A stretch of DNA of 9,889 bases, taken from positions 1 to 9,889 of the forward strand of contig CBDUCN010000198.1 in assembly GCA_965365655.1 (NCBI GenBank), read 5' to 3'. Below are positions 1 through 6,888 of this stretch, piece after piece. Under the pieces are notes generated by a model that was given only the letters and a program-made list of their open reading frames with translations, did not search any database and was not told the origin of the DNA. Numbering within the stretch: position 1 is the first letter of the stretch; each line of letters opens with the position of its first letter. The stretch is from JBFHNV01 sp965365655 (GTDB lineage: Bacteria > Pseudomonadota > Gammaproteobacteria > HK1). The position numbers were made by a program, and so were the translations under genes.

Positions 1-212
1 CGCGGCTCGCCGGGCAACGGCGCGCGACCGCGCGGCAACGCGTCGAGCGCGGCGGCGCCGGCCGCGGGCGGCGGCGACAGCGCATCGTCCACCGCCGCCA
101 GGGCGTCCTCCGGCAGCTGCGGCGCGGGTCCGAAACGGGGCCCGAGCACGGGCTTCACCAGACCCAGCGCCCCCGTCGCCCTCGCGGTCAGCCGCCGAAA
201 CAGATCGGACAC
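1..212 (-). CDS. Short conserved tail-cluster protein, N-terminal part only (runs off the left edge)
   Basis: An open frame on the minus strand starts with GTG at 212 and stays open to the window edge, giving 70 residues. It begins VSDLFRRLTARATGALGLV and continues with a Pro/Ala-rich stretch (KPVLGPRFGPAPQLPEDAL). An in-frame stop lies upstream, and an AGGG stretch sits about 9 nt before the GTG. The gene follows the third tube gene by 43 nt, so it is probably in the same operon. An amphipathic Arg-rich N-terminus followed by a proline-rich low-complexity part resembles the small hypothetical proteins usually found next to baseplate and tube genes in contractile injection clusters. That resemblance is from memory of such loci, not from a search. 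No function can be given. The exact start is the least certain part. Confidence 0.68.
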   Translation of the reverse strand, partial: MSDLFRRLTARATGALGLVKPVLGPRFGPAPQLPEDALAAVDDALSPPPAAGAAALDALPRGRAPLPGEP

Positions 213-255
213 GCGTGTCAGCCCTGGCCCGGACTATTCATGCGCGCGCGAGCCG

Positions 256-822
256 TCAGGACGCGGCCTTGATCTTCGGCGCGGGCGGCGGCTCGGAGAA
301 CTCGGGCGGCTCGGGCACGTCGACGTCGTCACGTTGCCAGCCCTCGTTCGCGAGGGTGATGGACTCGATGGCCACGCTGTTCGAGCTCGCGTCCAGATCC
401 GGCATGCCCTGGTACTCGGTGGGCCAGCACTTGAACACCGAATACTGCTTCACGACCTGGCCGGCCTGGTTGCAGACCTGGATCGTGATGTCCTTGCGGA
501 AGCCCTCGAGCGAGACCTGCTGGCCGAACAGACCGCTGCCCGCGGACCAGACCTTGCTGGCCCACTGCTCGAAGGCCGTGTCGACGATCAGTCCGCGCTC
601 CAGCGTGACGTCGCCGTACGTCGTCTGCCACGGGATCTTGCGGGTGATCTGCGGCGCGCCGCCCTCGTTGAAGGGCTTTGCCTCGGTGGTGCGCGTGAGC
701 GCGCCGACCTTGCTCACGCCCGCGACGATCTTCCCGTCCCAGCGGACGAGAAACTTGAAATTCAGCAGCGGATCCCGGGACACCGGCCTGCCGCTCGCTC
801 GCACGTTCCTCGACGCCGCCAT
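256..822 (-). CDS. Phage tail tube protein, third paralogue (T4 gp19-like)
   Basis: This 188-residue protein belongs to the T4-like tail tube family, whose hexameric rings stack to form the inner needle inside the sheath. Recognisable pieces are DPLLNFKFL and WDGKIVAGVSKVGAL near the N-terminus, QTTYGDVTLERGLIVDTAFEQ in the middle, and FRKDITIQVCNQAGQV with CWPTEYQG in the second half. The ATG at 822 is preceded by GAGGAG with a 6-nt spacer. It is clearly paralogous to the two tube proteins at 1865-2425 and 2554-3126. However, its C-terminal tail is Pro/Glu-rich (PEPPEFSEPPPAPKIKAAS) instead of the DG(Y/H)P...HP(D/Q)APG(T/A)S tail the others share. It also has KVWSAGSGLFGQQ where the others have KVWF(Y/H)EN(S/G)GALG. 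It is separated from the tube pair by the chaperone gene and a 293-nt gap. It may be a specialised ring, such as the tube initiator at the baseplate, but that is inference. Confidence 0.95.
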   Translation of the reverse strand: MAASRNVRASGRPVSRDPLLNFKFLVRWDGKIVAGVSKVGALTRTTEAKPFNEGGAPQITRKIPWQTTYGDVTLERGLIVDTAFEQWASKVWSAGSGLFGQQVSLEGFRKDITIQVCNQAGQVVKQYSVFKCWPTEYQGMPDLDASSNSVAIESITLANEGWQRDDVDVPEPPEFSEPPPAPKIKAAS

Positions 823-1115
823 GCACGTCTCCTCGGCTCACGGGGACGGCCACACACGCGTCGGCGCCGCGCGATGACCGGGCGCGATGCCCGGCAGCGG
901 CTGCGCGCCCGTTGCTGCCTGCGCCCTGGCCCGTTCGGTGAATGTAGCAGATTTCGGTTCCCACGCTGCGCGGCACGCGCGGCGACGTCGCCCGCGACGA
1001 GCCGGTCGCCGGCAAGCGCGCGCAGCGATGCGAAGCAGTTGCCGCCCTCGCGCTGCAGCGTCGCGGATCCGCCGGGAACGCGCACCGGCGGGCCGCGTTC
1101 CCGCCAGGTCCGCCG
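823..1115. other. Intergenic gap between the hub chaperone and the third tube gene
   Basis: This 293-nt stretch is the longest break inside the otherwise tightly packed structural operon. Frames through it are open but Arg-rich and look like shadows of GC-rich DNA. None shows a recognisable protein. The only relatively AT-rich patch is around 940-960 (minus strand CCGAAATCTGCTACATT). It holds a weak -10-like TACATT at 941-946 without a convincing -35. It could carry a secondary promoter for the third tube gene or be a decayed remnant of a lost gene. Nothing firmer can be seen. Confidence 0.5.
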
Positions 1116-1853
1116 TCAGCGTGACGCCATCTCGAGGTAGTACTCGCGCCGGGCCGCACCCATCGACAGGATGTCGCGTTCCGACCACCCGTAGCTGCGG
1201 GCCAGCCGGAACACGTCATAGAGCAGTCGCTCCGCAGCCGCGGCAACCTCGTCCCAGAAGAACGTGCCGATGTCGAGCACCACCGAGGTCTCGCCGTCGC
1301 AGCTCGAGCAGCTCAGGTTGAACGGCAGCTCGAGCAGCGGATCCATCTCGCCGATCCGCTCGCCGATCGCGTCGACGAGCTCGGCGGGCAGCTCGCGGGG
1401 CGGCAGCGCGCTGCCGTCCCGGCTCGCCCGGGTCACGCATCGCTGCAGCAGCAGCTCGCGCGCGCCGTCGGCCGAGCCGGCGGCCTCCGCGAGCGCCAGG
1501 TCGCGCGTCGTGGGCGCACGGAACCGGACGTCGAACCCACCGTGCGTGAGCGTGCCGGCCAGCTCGGCGGTATCCGGCGCGCCCTCGCCGAGGATCTCCT
1601 CGACGTCCAGATCGAAGTGCAGCGTCGCCTGGCAGTGGGCGCAGCTCGCGTAGGACGTGAGCACGCGGCCGAACGTCTTGCTGCGCAGCGTCAGCAGCAG
1701 GGCGTCGCGCCGGCCCAGGCTCAGATCGAGAAGGTCCGCGGGATCGGCATCGGGAAGCGCCACCGACAGCAGCGCGAGCGGGCGCTGGTAGTGCGGCGCC
1801 TTCTTGCCCCGGCTCCAGGCGTCGACGATTCCCTGGGCGGTCAGCGGCTTCAT
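1116..1853 (-). CDS. T4-type baseplate hub assembly chaperone (gp26-like), with two CxxC pairs
   Basis: This 245-residue protein starts MKPLTAQGIVDAWSRGKKAP and ends with YGWSERDILSMGAARREYYL. Both are typical of the phage T4 gp26-like baseplate family found in contractile injection clusters. The family is thought to help assemble the baseplate hub rather than form a large structural part. Two cysteine pairs, CAHC (C71, C74) and CSSC (C182, C185), are spaced like the halves of a four-cysteine zinc site. The frame stays open much further upstream, into the preceding tube gene. The ATG at 1853 is chosen because it matches the family N-terminus and lies 11 nt after the tube stop. No strong ribosome binding site precedes it, so coupling to tube translation is likely. 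The stop at 1116 is followed by the 293-nt gap. Confidence 0.92.
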   Translation of the reverse strand: MKPLTAQGIVDAWSRGKKAPHYQRPLALLSVALPDADPADLLDLSLGRRDALLLTLRSKTFGRVLTSYASCAHCQATLHFDLDVEEILGEGAPDTAELAGTLTHGGFDVRFRAPTTRDLALAEAAGSADGARELLLQRCVTRASRDGSALPPRELPAELVDAIGERIGEMDPLLELPFNLSCSSCDGETSVVLDIGTFFWDEVAAAAERLLYDVFRLARSYGWSERDILSMGAARREYYLEMASR

Positions 1854-1864
1854 GAACGCGAAGT

Positions 1865-2425
1865 CTACGACGCGCCGGGGGCCTGCGGGTGATCGAGCTG
1901 CGGATGGCCGTCCGGCGGCGCGGGCGCGACGTACGCGTCGTCGCGCTGCCAGCCCTCGTTCTGCAGCGTCATCGTCTCGAGCGCGACGTCGTTGCCGGCC
2001 GCGTCCATCTCGGCCAGCGCGGTGTACTCGGACGGCCAGCAGTTGAAGACCAGATACTGCTTCACGACCTGGCCGGCCTGGTTGCACAGCCGGATCGTCA
2101 CGTCCTTGCGGAAATCGCGCAGCGACACCGCTGCGCCCAGGGCGCCGCCGTTCTCGTGGAACCAGACCTTGTTCGCCCACTGCTCGAACGCGACGTCGAC
2201 GATCAGCCCGCGCTCCAGCGTGATCGGCTCGTAGCTGGTCTGGCCGGGAATCAGCGGCGCGGGATCGTTGCCGTAGCCGACCTTCTCGGTCCTGCGCTGC
2301 AGCGCGCCGACCTTGCTGACGCCGGCCACCACGCGTCCGTCCCAGATCACGACGAACCTGAAGCCCGTCAGCGGGTCCATCACGCGCGGCGCCCGTGCCG
2401 CTCGAAGATTCGTCGGAGATGCCAT
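1865..2425 (-). CDS. Phage tail tube protein, second paralogue (T4 gp19-like)
   Basis: This 186-residue inner tube protein shares with its neighbours WDGRVVAGVSKVGAL, PGQTSYEPITLERGLIVDV, AFEQWANKVWF and FRKDVTIRLCNQAGQV. Its loop after residue 45 is shorter and different (EKVGYGNDPAPLIPGQ) and lacks the arginine-lysine segment (RKIPGQ) of the other two copies. Within the conserved core it also replaces DITIQV with DVTIRL and DLDASSN with EMDAAGN. The C-terminal tail (DGHPQLDHPQAPGAS) is close to that of the first tube protein, which suggests a duplication that kept the tail. The ATG at 2425 has no good Shine-Dalgarno sequence, and a 128-nt gap separates it from the upstream tube stop, so its translation level may differ. 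In injection systems with more than one tube protein, one usually forms the bulk of the tube and another the ring next to the hub. Which role this copy has cannot be told. Confidence 0.95.
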   Translation of the reverse strand: MASPTNLRAARAPRVMDPLTGFRFVVIWDGRVVAGVSKVGALQRRTEKVGYGNDPAPLIPGQTSYEPITLERGLIVDVAFEQWANKVWFHENGGALGAAVSLRDFRKDVTIRLCNQAGQVVKQYLVFNCWPSEYTALAEMDAAGNDVALETMTLQNEGWQRDDAYVAPAPPDGHPQLDHPQAPGAS

Positions 2426-2553
2426 CGACGACCGGTCAACCGGGGTTGTGGAACCGGCAGCCGCCGCGAGCGCCGCCCGCCCGCGGTGCGGCGGGTGGCG
2501 CGATCGGGTGCGGGCGCCGCCGCGTCAGCACGGCCGCGAACGGCGCGGTGCGG

Positions 2554-3126
2554 CTACGACGTGCCCGGCGCGTCCGGATGCACGACGCTCGGGTAGCCGT
2601 CCAACGGCGCCGGCGCGGAGAACGAGTCGTCCCGCTGCCACCCCTCGTTGGCCAGCGTCATGGTCTCGAGCGCGACGTCGTTGGAGCTCGCGTCGAGGTC
2701 CGGCAGGCCCTGGTACTCGGTGGGCCAGCAGTTGAACGCGAGGTACTGCTTCATGACCTGCCCGGCCTGGTTGCAGACCTGGATCGTGATGTCCTTGCGG
2801 AAGTCCTTCAGCGAGACCTGCTCGCCGAGGGCGCCGCTGTTCTCGTAGAACCAGACCTTGTTGGCCCACTGCTCGAACGCGACGTCGATGATCAGGCCGC
2901 GTTCGAGCGTGATGTCGCCGTACGAGGTCTGCCCCGGGATCTTGCGCGCGACCTGCGGCGCCGCGCCTTCGCGCCAGTCCGTCGCCTCCGTGGTGCGCGA
3001 CAGCGCGCCGATCTTGCTGACGCCGGCCACCACGTTCCCGTCCCACAGGATCAGGAACTTGAAGTTCAACAGCGGATCCATGAGATACGGCGCCGCGGTC
3101 GCTCTGAGGTTCTGGGGTGCTGCCAT
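2554..3126 (-). CDS. Phage tail tube protein, first paralogue (probably the main tube subunit)
   Basis: This 190-residue tube protein lies 50 nt after the sheath stop. The ATG at 3126 has an excellent ribosome binding site (AGGAG, 6-nt spacer). The fold-defining segments are MDPLLNFKFLILWDGNVVAG (residues 16-35), QTSYGDITLERGLIIDVAFEQ in the middle and FRKDITIQVCNQAGQV, followed by CWPTEYQGLPDLDASSN. Length and motifs fit the T4 gp19 family, whose subunits make hexameric rings with a continuous beta-barrel lumen where cargo can be held. Its position directly after the sheath and its strong start signal suggest that it is the bulk tube subunit. It is very close to the third tube protein in the core (FRKDITIQVCNQAGQV is identical), and it shares its C-terminal tail type with the second. 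Confidence 0.96.
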   Translation of the reverse strand: MAAPQNLRATAAPYLMDPLLNFKFLILWDGNVVAGVSKIGALSRTTEATDWREGAAPQVARKIPGQTSYGDITLERGLIIDVAFEQWANKVWFYENSGALGEQVSLKDFRKDITIQVCNQAGQVMKQYLAFNCWPTEYQGLPDLDASSNDVALETMTLANEGWQRDDSFSAPAPLDGYPSVVHPDAPGTS

Positions 3127-3176
3127 GTCCTACTCCTGGGTCTCGGATGCGTCGGATCGATGGATCGCGCTCGGCG

Positions 3177-6100
3177 TCAGTCCTGCCCGGCAATCTGCTC
3201 GATCTGCAGGATGATGAACTCCGCCGGCTTGATGGGCGCGATGCCGACGACGATGTTGACGATGCCGTTGGCGATGTCTGCCGCGGTCGTGGTGGTGCTG
3301 TCGCAGTGCACGAAGTACGCCTTGTCGGGACTGGTTCCGGCAAACGCGCCGTCGACGAAGAGCCCGGACAGGAAGCCGCCGACCTGCTGGCGGATCTCGC
3401 GCCACAGGTTCTCGTCGTTGCCCTCGAACACCGCCCACTTCAGTGCCTGGTAGAGGCTCTCCTCGATATGGTAGACGAGGCGCCGCACGTTGACGTACTT
3501 CCACTGGCTCTGCAGCTGATCCGCGCCGGAGAGCGTTCTAGCACCCCACGCGATGTTGCCGTAGACCGGGAACGCGCGCAGGCAGTTCACGCCCAGCGGG
3601 TTGAGCTGCCCGTTCTGGTCGTCCGTCATCTTCGACGCGAGATCCACGCCCTGCAGCACGGCCTCGCTGCCCGCCGGGGCCTTCCAGATCCCCCGCCGCG
3701 AGTCGGTGCGCGCGTACACGCCGGCCATCGTCCCGCTGGGCGCGACGTTTCGCGGCCGGTAGCTCTGCAGCGGGTCCGGCATCACGAGGCGCGGGTAGTA
3801 CACGGCGCCCGAGTAGTTCGCCGCGTTGCCGTACTTCTTCGCCCACTTCTGCATGTCGGCGACGGTGCGCACGTTCTCCGGGATGTCGACGATCATGAAC
3901 GCGCGCTTGCGCTCGCAGTAGTTGAGCGCAGCGGTGATCGCGACGCTCGCCTCGCTCGCCGGATACGTGCAGGTGATCGGCAGGCACAGGATGTTGAAGT
4001 TCGACGGCGCGATGTGATCGAGGGCGTTCTCCATGGCCTGGACGAGCCGCTGCGCTCCCGGCGGATTGCCGTCGCGCCCGCCGGTCAGGCGCTGGAACAT
4101 GGCCGTCACCAGCGGGCCGCCCGCCGTGCCGTCGCCGAGCGGCGTGGCGCCCTTGACGGCCGGGCCCTTGTAGCTCAGCCGCACCATGTTCGACTGGTGG
4201 TTGACCAGCTTGATCGCGTAGTTCGGAGCGTTCTCGTCCTGCAGCGTCAGGTTGCGGTGTATCTCGGAGCTGACGACGGTCGCCTTGCCGTTGCGGGTCG
4301 CGTACTCGCGCACCTCGATGTCGAACTGGTAGTGGGTGCCGTTGAGGACCACCGCGCGCAGCTCGTTGCCCCACACCCCCGGGCTGATCGCCGCGATCTC
4401 GAGGTTCGGCGGCGCGCCGGCCTCGCCGGCTGCCATCGCCGCCATGTGCGCGTCCATCGCGCGGTCCGAGGCCAGGCCCGCGGCCGCGGCGGCCGCCAGC
4501 GCCGCCTCGGCGGCGTCGGTGATGGTCTTCTTCGCGGCCTCCAGGTTCTCGGGGCCGTCCTCGAGCACCTCGGTGCCGTCGACCTCGATCGTGACCCGCT
4601 GCGCGGCCTTCCTCGCCTCGCTCGCGGCGTCGCCCGCGGCCTTCTTCGCCTCGAGGGCCGCATCGGACGCCCCCGCCGCGGCATCACGCGTCTGCTCGGC
4701 GATCGCGCCGTGCGCGGCCTCGTACTGCAGCACCCGCTCGGCCAGCACCTTGCTGGCTGCCTCGGCGGCATCGGCGGCCGCCTGGGTCATCTCCGCCGCG
4801 GACAGCGTCAGGTCCGCTGCCGAGTCGGCCGCGATCGCGATGCTGGGCCAGCCCGAGCTGTCCACGCCCTCGAACGCAGGCGCGAGCGCGAGCGCGAACG
4901 GCACGACCCGGTCCAGCGCCTCGACCGCGGCGTCGGCCGCGACGATCGCCGCGGACGTCTTGTCGGTGTCGGGCGGGTCGCCGATCTCGCCGAGCGCCGT
5001 GCGCGCCTGCGCGGCGGCGGCATCGGCCGACGCGATGGCCTCCACCAGGCTGTCGATCGCCTTCCTGCGCTCCTTGATCGCCGACGGCGCGTCCGCGAGC
5101 ACGGCGTCCGGCAGCTTTCCCGCTTCCGTCAGCGCGGCCCTGGTCGCGTCGACGGCCTGCGCGATCGCGGCCTCCTTCTGGTCGTCCGCGGCGCTCTTGA
5201 CGGCCGCGAGGGCGTTGCGCGCGGCCCGCACGAGCTTGCGCGCCTCCAGCGCGTCGACGCCGCCGTCGATGTCGGTCGCGACCTCGATCGCGGACTGCGC
5301 CGCGGCGAGCGTCGCGTCGATCGTGGTCGCCGCGTCGGGCGGATACGGCGCCGCGAGCGCGCCGACCTCGGCGAGCGCGCTCGCGGTCGAGAAACCGGTG
5401 GAGTACGCGATCGCGCGCAGCGAGCCGGCACCGCGCGCCGCCGATCCGATCACGCCCTCGATCTGCTGCGCGGTCCCGTCGGCATAGCTCTCTACGCCCT
5501 TCGCGAGCGCCGCCGCCTCGTCGGTGACGGCCTTCGCGGACGCGAGCGAGCGCTCGACCTTGGCCTTGAGCTCCTCGACCGACTCGCGGGTGTCGACCTG
5601 CTCGAAGTCGATGCTCGCGTTGTCCAGGTTCTGCTGCGCCGCGGTGACGTCGGCGTCGGCCTTCTTCGCCGCGTCGAGGGCATTCTGCGCGGCCTGCAGC
5701 GCCGACCTGATCAGCGAGCAGGTGCCCGCGAGCTCCTTGTACGCGCCCGGCGCGGCGTCCGGGAGGTCGCCGGACGCGGCCGCCGCGGCGGCGCCCGCGG
5801 CGAGCTTCGGCAGGTTGCGCCGCGCGTCGTAGGCCTCGGTCATCGAGATGATGCCGTTGACCACGTTGCCGGCGCGGTGCGCCATGCGGGCGGCCTCCTG
5901 CGCGGCCTCGGCGGCGTCCTTCGCGAAGTCGTTCAGGTACGGGATCCGCACCTCGACGCGGCGCGCGGCCGGGAGGCCCGTGCCGTCGTCACTGCGCACG
6001 ACCCACGCGGTCTCGCCGCCGTTGTTGAAGAACTGCATGATCGCGTAGCTGGCTTCGCTCCTGCCGTGCAGGCCGCCGAACGTGCGCTGGAAGTCGCGGT

Positions 6101-6263
6101 AGTTGAAGATCTGCACCGGCGCCGCGACGTTGCCGTCGCTCATCGGGCCGCGGGCGAAGAAGTCGACGAAGGCCGTGGTCGACGTGCTGATGCCGGTAAC
6201 CGTCTTCTCGCTACTCGGCAGTTCCTCGACGTAGACGCCGGGGTAGGTGACATGCACGGGCAT
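3177..6263 (-). CDS. Contractile tail sheath protein with a very large Ala-rich insertion
   Basis: This 1028-residue sheath protein forms the outer contractile sleeve that drives the tube into a target. The N-terminus (YPGVYVEELPSS, GISTSTTAFVDFF, residues 7-36) and YRDFQRTFGGL (55-65) are classic sheath motifs. The fold resumes at NLEIAAISPGVWGNELR (620-636). Later come ITCTYPASEASVAITAALNY (763-782), APSGTMAGVYARTDSRRGIW (841-860), LNPLGVNCLRAFPVYGNIAW (888-907) and the C-terminal FVHCDSTTTTAADIANG (984-1000) with GIAPIKPAEFIILQIEQ (1007-1023). The C-terminal strand is the part that normally links neighbouring subunits. Typical sheath proteins of this type are roughly 350-700 residues. The excess here is one Ala-rich helical block at about residues 112-617. 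The ATG at 6263 has GGGAG 8 nt upstream and lies 12 nt after the stop of the Ala-rich small gene. No stop or frame slip occurs across the insertion. Confidence 0.97.
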   Translation of the reverse strand: MPVHVTYPGVYVEELPSSEKTVTGISTSTTAFVDFFARGPMSDGNVAAPVQIFNYRDFQRTFGGLHGRSEASYAIMQFFNNGGETAWVVRSDDGTGLPAARRVEVRIPYLNDFAKDAAEAAQEAARMAHRAGNVVNGIISMTEAYDARRNLPKLAAGAAAAAASGDLPDAAPGAYKELAGTCSLIRSALQAAQNALDAAKKADADVTAAQQNLDNASIDFEQVDTRESVEELKAKVERSLASAKAVTDEAAALAKGVESYADGTAQQIEGVIGSAARGAGSLRAIAYSTGFSTASALAEVGALAAPYPPDAATTIDATLAAAQSAIEVATDIDGGVDALEARKLVRAARNALAAVKSAADDQKEAAIAQAVDATRAALTEAGKLPDAVLADAPSAIKERRKAIDSLVEAIASADAAAAQARTALGEIGDPPDTDKTSAAIVAADAAVEALDRVVPFALALAPAFEGVDSSGWPSIAIAADSAADLTLSAAEMTQAAADAAEAASKVLAERVLQYEAAHGAIAEQTRDAAAGASDAALEAKKAAGDAASEARKAAQRVTIEVDGTEVLEDGPENLEAAKKTITDAAEAALAAAAAAGLASDRAMDAHMAAMAAGEAGAPPNLEIAAISPGVWGNELRAVVLNGTHYQFDIEVREYATRNGKATVVSSEIHRNLTLQDENAPNYAIKLVNHQSNMVRLSYKGPAVKGATPLGDGTAGGPLVTAMFQRLTGGRDGNPPGAQRLVQAMENALDHIAPSNFNILCLPITCTYPASEASVAITAALNYCERKRAFMIVDIPENVRTVADMQKWAKKYGNAANYSGAVYYPRLVMPDPLQSYRPRNVAPSGTMAGVYARTDSRRGIWKAPAGSEAVLQGVDLASKMTDDQNGQLNPLGVNCLRAFPVYGNIAWGARTLSGADQLQSQWKYVNVRRLVYHIEESLYQALKWAVFEGNDENLWREIRQQVGGFLSGLFVDGAFAGTSPDKAYFVHCDSTTTTAADIANGIVNIVVGIAPIKPAEFIILQIEQIAGQD
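4413..5930 (-). other. Segment encoding the ~500-residue Ala-rich helical insertion of the sheath
   Basis: These codons encode about residues 112-617 of the sheath, between the N-terminal sheath strand ending EVRIPYLNDF and the resumption at PNLEIAAISPGVWGN. The segment is dominated by Ala, Glu, Asp, Lys and Arg in helix-like patterns (AEAAQEAARMAHRA, AALEAKKAAGDAASEARKAA). Pro/Gly breaks near residues 167-174, 307-310, 384-393, 427-433 and 469-473 divide it into several helical blocks. A short strand-like element, RVTIEVDGTEVLEDG, sits at about 556-570, close to the C-terminal boundary. The composition suggests bundled helices or coiled coil projecting from the sheath subunit. The boundaries are judged by eye. 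Confidence 0.8.
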
Positions 6264-6275
6264 CGGGTCTGCTCC

Positions 6276-6731
6276 CTATCTCGTTTCGGGGTTCTGCGCG
6301 GGCGTCCGCGCGCCAGGGCCCGGCTCCGCGTCGTGCGGCGACGGGCTCGCGCCGGGCGGACGCGGCGCGCGCTCGCCCTGCACCGCGAGCTCGACGAGCG
6401 CCGCACGGTCACGGGCCTCGGTGGACGCGCCGACGGCCTGCTCCGCGGCGTCGGCGATCTCGCCTGCCGTGGCCCGCGCCTGCTCGATGGGCTCCGCCCC
6501 GAGGCGGTCGACGGTGAGCTTCGCGAGCGCCGCGGACCGCGCGGCGCCGCCGGCCAGCCGGGCCGAGCGGCGGGCCGCCTCGCTCGCCTGCGCGGCCAGC
6601 CCCGCGAGGTCCTGTGCATCGCGGGCCGGCGCGGCGCCGGCGGTGGGCGAGAGCCGGCGCCCGACGCGCGCCACCCAGCGAATGGGCTCGCCGGGACGCT
6701 GCTCGCTGTCGTCGGATCGGTCGCTGGCCAC
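6276..6731 (-). CDS. Small Ala-rich helical protein of unknown function, upstream of the sheath
   Basis: This 151-residue frame starts with GTG at 6731, preceded by AGGAG with a 6-nt spacer, and ends 12 nt before the sheath ATG. The sheath ribosome binding site lies directly after its stop. A longer frame begins further upstream but is Pro/Ser-rich and has no binding site, so the GTG is preferred. Residues 1-20 are polar. Residues 35-120 are Ala-rich and probably helical (ASEAARRSARLAGGAARSAA, EIADAAEQAVGASTEARDRA). Residues 121-151 are Pro/Gly-rich and likely disordered. There is no signal peptide, membrane segment or cysteine. I do not recognise a family. Composition and helix periodicity resemble the insertion in the sheath encoded next door, so the two may pack together or share origin, but this is inference. 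The GTG start and tight spacing favour a real gene over a GC-rich shadow. Confidence 0.7.
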   Translation of the reverse strand: MASDRSDDSEQRPGEPIRWVARVGRRLSPTAGAAPARDAQDLAGLAAQASEAARRSARLAGGAARSAALAKLTVDRLGAEPIEQARATAGEIADAAEQAVGASTEARDRAALVELAVQGERAPRPPGASPSPHDAEPGPGARTPAQNPETR

Positions 6732-6737
6732 GCGCGG

Positions 6738-6742
6738 CTCCT
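6738..6742 (-). promoter_or_regulatory. Ribosome binding site fixing the GTG start of the Ala-rich gene
   Basis: AGGAG on the minus strand lies 6 nt before the GTG at 6731. It is as strong as the sites of the first and third tube genes, and it is the main reason for preferring this start over upstream in-frame alternatives. Confidence 0.65.
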
Positions 6743-6802
6743 GCGGGCCTTCCTCTCGCGGCCCTGGGAACGAGATGCTCCGCGAGGCGGGGGCGGGCGC
6801 CA

Positions 6803-6842
6803 ATCGGGCACATGCCCGATATCGGCCCGGCCGGGACCCGAT
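6803..6842. promoter_or_regulatory. Cluster of inverted ATCGGG half-sites, candidate operator of the structural operon
   Basis: ATCGGGC at 6803-6809 and its inverse GCCCGAT at 6814-6820 form an 18-bp inverted repeat with a 4-nt centre. ATCGGC follows at 6821-6826, making the perfect palindrome CCGATATCGG at 6816-6825. CCCGAT recurs at 6837-6842. The half-site thus alternates +,-,+,- over 40 bp. It lies 72-111 nt upstream of the first gene of the sheath operon and just after the response regulator gene. LuxR-type regulators commonly bind inverted repeats of this size. Binding by the neighbouring regulator is inference, and an RNA hairpin role is also possible. No clear -35/-10 pair accompanies it. 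Confidence 0.4.
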
Positions 6843-6867
6843 GCCCCGGGCGATCCGACGCCGGGGC
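6843..6867 (-). terminator. GC-rich inverted repeat after the response regulator, possible hairpin
   Basis: GCCCCGG at 6843-6849 pairs perfectly with CCGGGGC at 6861-6867 across an 11-nt loop. It lies 21-45 nt past the response regulator stop. No T-run follows on the minus strand, so it is not a standard intrinsic terminator. It could slow polymerase between the regulators and the structural operon or be part of the adjacent operator region. Confidence 0.3.
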
Positions 6868-6888
6868 AGGGCGCCCGCGAGAGGCTCG

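Noticed and set aside
941..965. Possible sigma-54 promoter (TGGGAA...TGC) on the minus strand in the long gap
   Set aside because: The GG and GC elements are two bases too far apart and the surrounding consensus positions do not match.
256..3126. The three similar tube genes as DNA repeats or a mobile duplication
   Set aside because: Similarity follows the conserved protein core, with diverged linkers, tails and intergenic DNA. No flanking repeats or transposase are seen, so they are treated as paralogous genes.
2395..3453. Plus-strand open frame of 352 codons across the first tube gene
   Set aside because: It is opposite the tube and sheath genes, has Arg/Val/Leu-rich shadow composition, and no binding site or family motif.
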